NCBI RefSeq assembly: GCF_000332645.1
Contig: NZ_AMXN01000003.1
Span: 186,001 to 250,000 of the forward strand
Length of the DNA stretch: 64,000 bases
DNA from: Bacillus inaquosorum KCTC 13429
GTDB lineage: Bacteria; Bacillota; Bacilli; Bacillales; Bacillaceae
Direction: 5' to 3'
The stretch's first letter is position 1; each line of letters begins with the position of its first letter. The translations under genes were made by a program, and so were the position numbers. Shown here piece after piece: positions 9,303 to 21,300 of this stretch. The notes beneath the pieces were generated by a model. That model did not search any database. It was given only the letters and a program-made list of their open reading frames with translations, and was not told the origin of the DNA.

Positions 9303-12300
9303 ACGATTTACTCCCTTCTATGATGTTTTGCACACTCTTAAAATCCAATTTTCCTTGCGCCACCTCTTGCATTAATCCGATGATCTGTTCGTCTGTATAC
9401 GTGCCCTTTGTTTGATGTGCTGCCGCGCTTTGATTGTGTCTTTCCGCTTTCGAGGCCAAATGAGCGGATAGAGCTTGGACAGTCTGACATTCAAGGATTT
9501 CCCGGCCAGTCATCTTCATCTGCGTGGTTTTTTCGATATGACGCATCAATTTTCGGCCAAGAATTGAATCCATCCCATAATCCAGAAAGTTTCTTTTGAA
9601 ATTGATTCGATCCTCAGATATGCCTAACTCTCGTGCTAAAAATTGAACAATGATCTTTTGAATGTGTGTCTCCCTATTTGGCTCGTCAATCTCTGTTTTC
9701 ATGTCTTGTGTATGCGGTTTAACGGACTCTGATTGGTGATTGCCTGATGAAACCCAATATCGCTCCCTTGCAAATGGATAGCCAGGTAAAGGGAGCATCC
9801 GAACGTCATCACCTTCATGAAGGAGTTCCCAAGGGATCTGATATCCTTTCACCCAACATTCCGCAATGCTTTCCAAATTTCTCTCTTTTGCAAAAGCTTG
9901 CAGGAAAGCTTCATCTTGTTCTTCTAACATCCCTTCCGTATGTCCTGTATAAAGGAATGCCTGTTGGCCTGATACCCCACCATTCTTCATCGCTTCCGCA
10001 TATTCCTTCAATTTTCGCACCAATTGCTCCTGATTGTTCACAACAATCGCGAGCCTTGCTTCCATGGCTTTTCTCCCTACCTGAAGCGTATATGCAACAT
10101 CAGGTAAAGAAAGGTTATGATTCTGCTCAAGATACACAATCATGCGGCTGACAGCTTCCTGAAGCCGATCGTCATTTTGGGCTGAGAGCACGATGACCTG
10201 CGGGCATTCAGCCGGCTCTTTATGTGGCTGTGTGAACGGCTGCTCATCCGGGATGTATTCTTCAATGACTGCATGCGCATTGGTGCCGCTGATTCCTGTC
10301 GTGCTGATTGTTCCCATCCTCGGCCTCTGATTTTCCCTGACCCATGGACGGTTCTCTTTGCAAAGCACGAGCGGGCTTTCTTTAAACTGAATATACGGGT
10401 TGTCCGATTCACAGTGATGAGTAGCCGGAATGGTATGGTTTTTCATTGCCATCAGCATACTGATTAAAGCAACCACCCCTGACGCTGCAAATGTGTGACC
10501 GATTAAAGGTTTAATCGAGCTCATCATGCAGAATTGCTTCTGCTTCGTATATTTGCTGAACACGCTCGTTAATGCTTGGACCTCAAGCGGATCTCCAAGA
10601 TTTGAGCCGGTACTGTGTGCCATCACATATTGAATATCGAGCGGGTTGATTTCATTTTTTTCATAAATGTTTTCGATCAATTCCGCCTGGCTGAAAGGAT
10701 TTGGTGCAGTAATGCCATTGGTTTTGCCATCGTAATTCACACCGCTGGCCTTTATGCAGCCATAAATATGATCTTTATCTTCAATTGCCTTTGATAATGG
10801 TTTCAGGAGAACAGCAGCTACTGCTTCACCTGGCACCAGACCATTGGCATCCTGGTCAAACACTTTGCATTGTCCGTTCGGAGAAAGCATTTCGGCTCTT
10901 GTCAGCGCCTCAAAAGACATTTGAGAAATATTCAGGCTGACGCCGCCGGCTAAAGCCATTTCACAATCTCCTTGACGCAGGGCTGAACACGCCTGATGAA
11001 TCGCCACAAGTCCAGATGAACATGCTGCTGTCAACGCCATATTAGGCCCTTTTAAATCTAACGCGTATGCGATTCGCGCAGATAATGTGGCGTTTTGCGT
11101 TCCATTAATGTAATCCGTATCTCCGGTTAAATGCGCATATTCTCCTTCTTCCACACCTACATAAACACCACAGGATTTTCCTTTTATCCGATGTCCCATA
11201 TAGCCAGCGTCTTCAAATGTGTGCCATGCTTCCTCTAGAAAAATGCGCTGGCGCGGATCCATGCTTTCAGCTTCTTTAGGCGATATTTGAAAAAACAGCG
11301 GATCAAACCGGTCTATGTCCTTCAAAAATGCGCCCCATCTCGGCACTGCTTTTTCTGGATCTCTGTTAGCTCTTCCCCAGTCCCAGCGTTCTTTCGGAAT
11401 CTCAGAGATACAATCTTTCCCGTTTTTCAGATTGTCCCATAGCTCATGAACCGAATCAGCTTGAGGAAACCTGCCGCTCATGCCGATAATGGCGATTGGC
11501 TCAGCGTGAGACTGCCGGACGCTTTTTTTATTGGTTTCTGGTTCTACAGAAACCGGAGCATCAGCTTCAGAAGGCTTTTGTGCCTCAGATGCATCATTCC
11601 GGTAAAATGCTTCGATCAGCTCTTTGTGATCCGTTAAGAAGAAGCGGATCAATTCTTGTAAAGTCGAATAGCCAAAAAATAAAGCCGGTGGCACTTCAAT
11701 GTTGAAATGCTTTGATAATACATTCGAGAATTTAGCCAAATAGATCGAATCAAATCCGAAGTCGGCCCAATTTTTGTTCAAATTCAGCTTGTCCTTTGAG
11801 ATTTTAAGCAATGCGTGAATATGCTCTTTCAAATCGTGTTCTAAACGCTTTTCAATGCTTAGCGTTTTGGTCTCGTCCCTTTTTTCTTGTGCAGCAGGGG
11901 CTTGAATGGCCGGTTCCTGAATAGGTTCAGTCATTCCTAAAAAGCGGCTGACCCGGCTGGGCTGGCCGGCTATCACGAGATGCTGAGCATCCTGCTGAGA
12001 CAGGATGTGTTCAAACATACGGATGCCTTCATCAGCTTCTAAGAAGCGCTGGCCGCTTGATTTCAGATACATATCGGTTGTTTCTTCATCACCGATCTTC
12101 ATTCCGCCATCTTTCCATACAGGCCAGTTGATGACAAACGTTTTGCCGCTATGAAGCTCGTTTCTGTATTGTGCATAAGCCATTTGGAACCGATTCCCTA
12201 TTGCATAATCACAACAGCCAAAATCTCCTAAAATCGCAGAAGATGAAGAAAAATAACAAATAAAATCAAGATTTTCATTTTTAAGCCATTCATCAAGCGC

Positions 12301-15300
12301 TATCGTACCGTTGATTTTCGGTTCAATGATGCGCTGGAAGCTTTCGATCTCTTTGTCAAAAATAGCAGAATCGCTCTCGACTCCGGCTGCATGAATAACG
12401 CCATTTATGGCGCCGAATCGGTCTTTCCCTCGTTTCACGCAGTCTCCCATCGCGATAGGATCAGAGACATCTGCTTCTGCATACATGGCTTCGCCGCCTA
12501 GATCCTTTACTTCTTTTATTTTCTTTTGCTTTTCTTCATTGAAAGGCGACCGCCCTGTCAAAATAACGTTTGCGGCATAGTGTTTAGCCAAATGTTTGGC
12601 GAATAAATAACCGAGCCCTCCTAAACCGCCTGTAATCAGGTAAGTACCGCCAGACTTCAATTTGCTGTTGTTCGGTTGTATCGCTGTCTGTTCAATGTGA
12701 CTTACATATCGTTTGCCATTCTGATACAAAACAGTTTGCTCAGTTGAAGCCTGCAATTCCGTCCAGATCTTTCGAGCCCAATCATCCATTGATTTTTGTC
12801 CTGCCGGCTGAAAGATTCCAGTCACTTTTGTATGCGGGAGAACAAGCCCGAGTGAACGTTCGAAGCCAATCCATGATTCCAGATAGCTCCGGTCAAGACC
12901 ATTTTCAAAACGTCCTGCCAGCAGAAGCCGTGAAGGATGAAGCTTTGCCGCGGACATACCTTGTAATAGATAGACAATCAAGGAATGGTCCTTTATACAG
13001 CTCGCGTCTTCCGCAGGCCACATATAAAGGATTGCATCTGGCTCTCCATGTTCTTCCTGAATGCTCTGGAAGGCTTTTTCAAAAGTGGCGGGTTGTTGCC
13101 GTACAATCTGATAGCTATTTTGAGATTGTTTGACGTACACCTCACCCTGCGAAATAAAAATGACCTTGGTGTCTTGATCAACATTTTTCACAGATGCAGC
13201 GAATGCGTTTTGCTTTTCTCTATCAGTCAGAAAACAGATAAACGTTTTGAAGCGTTTCGATGTGAGAGACACTGGCTCTTCTTTCCACACTTCTTTAAAA
13301 GTCATCACCTCGAAATGTTCTTCTGTTTGCTGTTCATGATGCTGTTCTATAGGAGCCGGGGCCTTTGCCGTGCCTGGTGCCCAGTAACGTTCTTTTGCAA
13401 ATGGATATGCCGGAAGACTGATCCGGATCGGCTTATGGGTTTCGTACAGCTTCCCCCAGTCAAAAGACAAGCCTTTCACCCAAAGATCCAGCAGTTTCAT
13501 GTATTTCCCTTTACTCATCCATGCCTCTATGATTTTTTCCGTATCTTCATCAGCTGATAAGACCGCTAATGCTTTTTTGTTATCATCAATGCGATCCAAG
13601 TAGAGGCTGTCTGTTTTGTTTTCGATAAAATCGTTTAGTTTTCTTTCAAGATCCTCTAATGATTCTGCTATAAAGCCCAGCCGTTCCTCCATTGCTTCAC
13701 GGCCCGTTTGTAAGGTATAGGCGATCCGGATCAGATCTGTTTCGCTGTACCTTTTTTCTTGAATGGCTGTGAGCAGCTGCTCCGCTTTTTCCTGAAGCCG
13801 TTCCATGTTTTTCGCTGACAGCACAATCAGCGCAGGAGGATGAGCTTCAGGAGTTTGCGCTTCTGTTCTCGGAATATATTCTTCCAGGATCATATGGGCA
13901 TTGGACCCTCCGGCGCCAAAACTGCTCAATCCGGCACGTCTCGGCACCTCCTGCCCGTCAATCACCGGGCGCTTCCATTCACCAAGATCCTGCTGAACGA
14001 CAAATGGCGTATGGTTGAATTCAATGTTTGGATTCAATCGCTGAGAATGCAATGATGGCGCAATTTGGCCGTATTTAAACTGAAAAAGTATTTTTGTCAG
14101 CCCTGCGATTCCAGCTGCACTTTCACAATGGCCGATATTTGACTTGCTGGAGCCAATCGCGCAAAACTGTTTCTCTTGCGTATCTTCCTCAAACGCTTTT
14201 GTTAATCCCGCTATCTCAATCGGATCTCCTAACGCGGTGCCTGTTCCGTGCGCTTCCACATAACTGATGGTTCGGGCAGGAATGTTGGCGCGCTCAATCG
14301 CTTCTTTAATCACCTGTGCCTGTGCATGAGGATTAGGAACGGTATAGCCATTCGTTTTTCCTCCACTGTTAATCGCACTGGCCTTTATCACACCGTAAAT
14401 ATGGTCGCCGTCTGCTATTGCTTGCTGCAACGGCTTTAACACAATAGCTCCTACTCCTTCTCCGTCGACAAATCCATCTGCGTCATCGCCGAATGATTTA
14501 CATGTATCACTTGCAGAGAGCATATTCATGACAGATAAGTTCTGATAATGGACCGGATCGACAACTAAATTAACACCGCCGGCAATGGCGCAATCACTCG
14601 ATCCGCTATAAATGCTTTCCAGCGCTAAATGAATCGCTGTCAGAGAGGATGAGCAGGCAGTATCGACGGCAAGGCTCGGGCCTTGGAAATTCAGCAAATA
14701 GGATATTCTGTTGGCGATAGACCAATAGCCGTAGCCGGTCGGATAATTTTTGTTCATCACTCCGGCAAAGACGCCGATTTTTCTGCTTGTACAGAGCGTG
14801 TCAGGCGTGTATCCCGCATCTTCTATACTTGCATAAGCGGTTTGCAGAAATAATCGCTCCTGAGGGTCCATTCTTTCTGCTTCGAGCGGAGAAATCTGAA
14901 AGAATAAAGGATCAAACTTGTCCATATCCTTGATAAATCCGCCCCATTTTGTATAAATCGACCCTTCTTTTCCTTTTTCTTTATCGTAATAGGCTTTCCA
15001 ATCCCAGCGTTCTTTCGGAATTTCCTCAATACAATTTCTTCCTTCTTTTAGGTTGTTCCAAAAATCTTCTGCTGTTTCAGCCTGAGGATAACGTCCGGAA
15101 ATGCCGATAACGGCAACGTCACGGCTGGCAAGAGCGTGTGTTGGCATTTCTTTCTCCCTGCTGAAGCCGAGCTTGCGAAAGCGCCGCGATCTTTTAGCGG
15201 CCTGTCCAGACTTTTGTAAAGATTCATTCTTGCTTGCGGCTGGTGTCTTTTGTTGAACTTGACGGTCAAGACCAGTCAGTTTCATGAGCGCTTCTGATTT

Positions 15301-18300
15301 TGTTTTGATTAAGTGTTCCACTAACGCGTCAATGGTCTGATACTCGAAAAATAAAGTGCTGCTTACATGGTCAAATTCTTTACGCAATGTATTTGTCAAC
15401 TGGACAACGACGATAGAATCAATACCGTACTTTTCAAGCGGTTCAGATGACTCAATCTTGCCTACAGGAATTTTCAATGTTTCTCCAATTAGTTTTTTCA
15501 TATATTCTGTGCTTTTTTCTCTGAGAGCAGCAGTATTTGATTGTCCATCTTTCTGCGTATCTATGTTTTGTGTATAGGCTTGCTCTTTATTAGACGCGGG
15601 GGAAACATCCTTCTCTGGCGAGACCACACTTTTCATCATCATACGGCGAACCAGCCCATTGCTTGAGGCTGCGACGATCTGGTGACTGAGATCATGGGCC
15701 GCTTCGGCCGGAAAGAAGACAGATTCAAAGCCTTCGCTTTCTAGTGCCGATTTCCAGCTGTTAGGATATAAGCCTGGACATCCGGGAATCCGCACTGCAG
15801 GATCTTCATACAGCCACCAGCCTTCCAAGAGACCAAAGGTGATGTGAGGGAACAGGCTGTTTCCCGCCATTTCATTCAGCAGCAGCATTCCGTTGTTTTT
15901 CATCACTGCTTTTGTATGCCGCAGGGTTTGACGGATATTTTTTGTCGCGTGAAGGACATTAGCGGCAATGACGACATCATAGCCACCAGCCTCGATCTCC
16001 TGCTGGTCAATCGGTTTTTCTACGTCAAAAAGCTGATACGTCAGGTACGGATTTTCCGCCCCATATTCCTTTTCTGCATGCAGCAAAAATGCTTTCGACA
16101 GATCTGTATAACAGTATTCTTCGATATGATTTTGATGGGCTTTCAGTTTTTGAAAGATTCCGGCACTCGTGCCGCCTGTGCCTGCGCCTATTTCCATAAT
16201 GCGAATCGATGCCTCAGGATCATGCTTCAGCCGTTCATCCAGGTAAGCTATTAACGTATCGGCAAGCACTTTATTAAAATAGTCTGCCACTTGGTTTTGC
16301 TTATAAATGCCTTCCACCAATTCCATTGAGGAATGCGGGAACATGATATCTGTGGCAGGCACTTCCCCTGTCAAAATATCCGGTAATCCTTTCAGCATAG
16401 TCTCTGCTAAAACAACCATCGCCTTGGTGTTGCTGTCTTTGAGCCATTTTTCTTTTTTCGCATTCCATTCTTGCCAAAGCAACGCGATATCCTCTGCTCG
16501 ATTCTTCCTTACCAATGAATCTCCATCTTTCTTAAGGTAATCATGCTGCAGAAGGAATTCACTGCTTTGCTGAAGCCATTTTTCATAAAATTCACGAGTC
16601 TTGTATTGTTGAAGGCGCTCAACTGATAATCTATGACCATCAAACAGCCCGGCCGTTTGCAACTGACCTAATAACAGCCTGTAAAGAAGATCGTCCAGCT
16701 CTTCATGTGTAGCTCTTTGTACTTGTCCTGTTTTCGGCAGTCGTTCTTTCAGGCTTTCAGCGTCTGCTGAAGGGTGCTCGGGATAAAGGGTGATGAATTC
16801 ATTCTGATTCACACCTTCGACTGCGACAGGTTTTGTCGTATGAATGAAAGCCGTTTGGCTGACTGGCCCAGAAAGCAGTGCTTCCAGCGCCTTCATACCT
16901 TCCGCAGGTTCAATTAAACCTAAGCCAATTTGATTCATGAGCTGTACATATTGTTCATCCTCGGCCGCTTCACTGTTCCCCCAATATCCCCAGTTCATGA
17001 CTTTTACAGGGCAAGCCCAGCTTTGGGAGAGCTGGTGAGCAAAAGCATCTGCAAATGCACAGCCAGAGGCATAATGGCTTTGCTTTACGTTTTTGATATG
17101 AGCTACAAGCGAAGAGAAGAATAGTACAAAATCCAAACGTTCATGTTGGAACACTTGAGCCGTACGGACACTGGCATCCACCTTGGCCGCCAGTCCGGTT
17201 TCAAATTCTTCCAGTGTCATATTTTCCAGGCTTTGCTCAAATAAAACCATTGCAGAGTGGACGATCCCGTGAATGTGAGGATGACGCTTTTTCACTTGAT
17301 CATAAGCCTGCTGCAATGAATGCATGTCCGCTGCATCGGCTGAAATATAGTAAGGCTCAGGGCCAAGCTCGGAAAGACGGTCTACTTTCGCCTGAATGGC
17401 ATCATTGATTTGACTGCGTCCAATCCAAACGATTTGCGCCTGATAGCGGCGGATCATGTACTCACTCCATGCCTCCCCGATGTACCCGGCACCTCCGATG
17501 ACCACATATACTCCGCCTGTTCGATATAGCGTGTCATTTGACGGTGAATGGCGATATGGGATCAGTTGCTGCTGATGCCATTGCTGATTCCGATAAGCCC
17601 AAGTGTGGCCAAGATGGTCAGCAGGGAGCGTAAACATTTGATGTACCGGCCATGTGCAGCCTTCTTCAAGATCAAGAAGGCGGATGTTCCAATGCGGATA
17701 TTCCTTAGCGATTGTGCCGGCGAGTCCATGAATGCTTGCATGAGCGGGATGTACTGTCTCGTGTTGAGTAACCGGCTGCGCTTGGACGGTCACAAAAGAC
17801 CATTCTAGCTTTTTCTCACCATAGCCTAATTGAAGACATGCCTTCACAAGCTTAAATGCCTGAAGAACAGCCTCTCCTTGTCCCTCACTAACCATATTCT
17901 CCGGGTGTGACGGGGCAATCCACAATACATGGTCAATGTCTCCGCACGCTTGCAGCTTGTCCGCTATTGCAGCAATGTCATCTGCAGGCCGGATATCTAC
18001 AAATGAAACCTGAGGATGCTGCTGCTTTATTAACATCCGTTCACCTTCAGTACCGCCGCATAAAACAGCCTGCATCCCAACAAACGAAGCATTGTCTTCA
18101 CCATTTGGAGAAACCGGTTCCCAGGCAGGGATCATCATTGTATGCCCTGTCAGCGGAGAATCAGCTGCTGCTTGAGGCTTGGTCTGCTCCCCATCAAGTG
18201 CTCGCATCGAAGCCCCCTTCATTCGAACACAAACGTTTCCGTTCTCATCGCATAAATCAATGTCGTACTTCCTGACTTTGTCCTCCGCTTTACTGTCTGA

Positions 18301-21300
18301 ACTGTATCGAATATAAGACCAAATCTCTTCAGGACACGGGCTGAAAACGTCAAGCTGCTGCAATGCAAACGGGAGAGACAGCTGATGGGCTTGCGCTTCA
18401 GCATTGACTGAGCTAACGATAAAACCGACTGTGGCATGGAAGGCGGAATCCATCAAACTCGGGTGGAGCGTAAAATGCTGCTTGCCGTCTTTTAGAAAAG
18501 CGGGTAACGAGATTTTTGCAAGCAATCGATCTTGTCCGACAAGTACTTTTTCAACCCCTTGATAGCCCTTGCCATAGTCAAGCCCAATCTTTCGAAACGC
18601 TGTATAGCATTGTTCTGACATCACTGTATCCAGGCTGCATTCTTTCTGTATTGATGCAAGGTCTAAAACAGGAGTGTCCGCTTCAGCTGAAATGACTGCA
18701 CGACCTTGACTGTGTATCATCGGGGTTTCTTCTTTATTTTCAGAGCTGCTGTAAATGTCAAAGGAAATGTCCCCGTTATCCTCAGGATAAAGGCCAATAT
18801 GTATTTCTTTTGATTCACTTCCTATCGTGATAGGACGAATCCAGACGATGTCCTTAAGCGACACCACTCTTTGTTCACCTTCCAGATCCCCCGCAGCTTT
18901 TTCGGCTGCTTCCCTTGCCATTTCTAAATAGGCAACACCCGGCAAGATTTTTTGTCCCTGCACAACATGATCAGATAGGAAAAATTCCTTGCCTGTAAAA
19001 ACAGAGCTAAAGCGCTGCTCAGTAAAGTCTGACGTATTGCGGTGCACCAGCGGATGTAAGGTATGATCTACTGTGCTGGTTTTTGTTTCAGGAGCCGGTA
19101 TCCAGTAGCGCTCCTTAGCAAATGGATATGTCGGAACACTGATTTTAAGCGGCTTGCGATCACCGTATAGCTCGTCCCAGATGACCCGCTTTCCTTGAAC
19201 CCATGATTCCGCCATTTTCTTCAATTGGCTGTCTGTTATCGTGCTGTTTCTCAGCGCATTCTCCGATGTTGGCCCGGCGGCCTCCTGATTCTCCTTGGCT
19301 TGTCCGGTCCAGCAGCCATCGATCTCTTTGTCACCATTTGCAAACGCCCGAAGTTTAGCAGTTAAATCCTTTATGTCCTTCACGATGAAGGCTGCCCGTT
19401 CCTCCATTTCCACCCGTCCTGCCTGCAATGTATAAGCTAATGCTACAATATTGATATCCTCGCTAAGAAAATCCAGGAGTTTTAGAGCATAAGCCTGCAG
19501 ACGGTCTTTGTTTCTCGCGGACAACGGAATCATTATTTGTTCATTTTTCGCTAAAACCGGCTCTGAAAAACTCTCTGCCGGAATATATTCCTCCAAAATA
19601 AGATGTGCATTTGATCCTGAAGCGCCAAACGAACTTAAACCGGCGCGGCGGGGATATGTGATGTCCATCCCGTTTTCTGTCAATGATGGCTGCTCCCATT
19701 TTTTCGTTTCATGCTGGACAAAAAACGGGGTTTGATCGAGCTGCAAATATGGATTCAACTCTTCTGAGTGTAATGACGGCACCAATGTTTTATGATGGAG
19801 CTGCAGGACAGTCTTCGTTAAACCGCTGACGCCGGCTGCAGATTCGGCATGGCCAATATTTGATTTCACAGAACCGATTGAGCAGAATTGCTTGTCCTGC
19901 GTATTGCGGCTGAAAGCCTTCACCAATCCTTGTATTTCAATCGGATCTCCTAATGAGGTGCCAGTGCCATGGGCTTCAACATAGCTGATGGTGCGCGGAT
20001 CAATTCCTGTTTTCTCTAAGCACGCTTCGATAACATCAGCTTGAGCTACCGGGCTCGGAACTGTAATTCCGCTTACTTTTCCTACATGATTAATTGCACT
20101 GCCTTTGATGACAGCATAGATCCGGTCGCCGTCCTGTTCAGCTTTTCGCAGCGGCTTTAACAGCACTGTTCCGACACCTTCTCCGGATACATAGCCATCC
20201 CCGCCTTTGCCAAATGTATGGCAATAGCCGTCACTTGAGTGCATCCCCACACTGCCGTAGCTGATATATTTAGCCGGATGCAGTGACAAATTGACGCCTC
20301 CGGCAAGCGCGGCCTCACATTCTCCATTCCGGATGCTCTCTATTGCCAGATGAACCGCAGTTAATGAAGAAGAGCAGACTGTATCCACCGCCATGCTTGG
20401 ACCGTGGAAATTACAATAGTAAGAGACCCTGTTGGCAATTTGCGCATAATTCAGCGATAAAGGAAATGCATTTTGTTCTGATAGAGCCTCCGCTCCTATA
20501 AGAGAGTAGTCCTTATGCATAACGCCTGCAAACACGCCGACATGCTGCCTTTTATTTTCTCCCTGCGGTGAAGCAATTGTTTCTGGTGTATACCCCGCAT
20601 CTTCAATGGCTTCCCAGCACGTCTCTAAAAATAAGCGTTCCTGAGGGTCCATGGTTTCCGCTTCACGGGGTGAAATCCTGAAAAATTGAGGATCAAAACA
20701 ATCAGCATCCTCGATAAACCCGCCCCATTTTGACAATGGCTTGCCCGAAGGTGAATCCAGCCCATTGTTTTCCTTCCATTCCCAGCGCGAGTTTGGGATC
20801 TCCGTGATGCAGTCGGTACCTGCCTTAAGATTTTCCCAAAATTCCTGTATGTTTTTTGCCTTAGGATAACGGCCTGCCATTCCGATAATGGCGATATCTT
20901 CCCCGAATTCTCGTAAAGAGGGAGCGACGTCTGAAGAATCCTGCATTGGTTTAGGAGACTGGCGGACTGTTTCGTCCGCCTCTCCCATTGAATAGTGTTC
21001 AGCAAGATGCGCAGCTAGTTCTGCAATCGTTGTATATTCAAACAGCAGCGTTGGCGAAAGATCCGCTCCAATCTTAGCCCCTATCTCCTGAACTACCTTA
21101 AGCAAAGATGGTGAATCCAGCCCAAGCTCATAGTATCCCGCGTGAATATCCATTTGTTCTGCCGGCCTTTCAAGCTGTTCAGCAAGCAATTGACGCAAAT
21201 ACGTTTCAAATGCAGTATAGTCCCGACCGGTATTCTGAGAGACAGCATGTCTTTCTTCTTGAATTTCTTTTGCCGAATGAAAGGCTGACCCATCCCGTAC

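Noticed and set aside
12985-13557. Plus-strand open frame of 190 codons inside pksM (and many similar ones across pksJ-pksN)
   Set aside because: They are antisense shadows of the PKS genes: no ribosome binding sites, no recognisable domains, and odd amino-acid composition rich in Cys, His and Phe.
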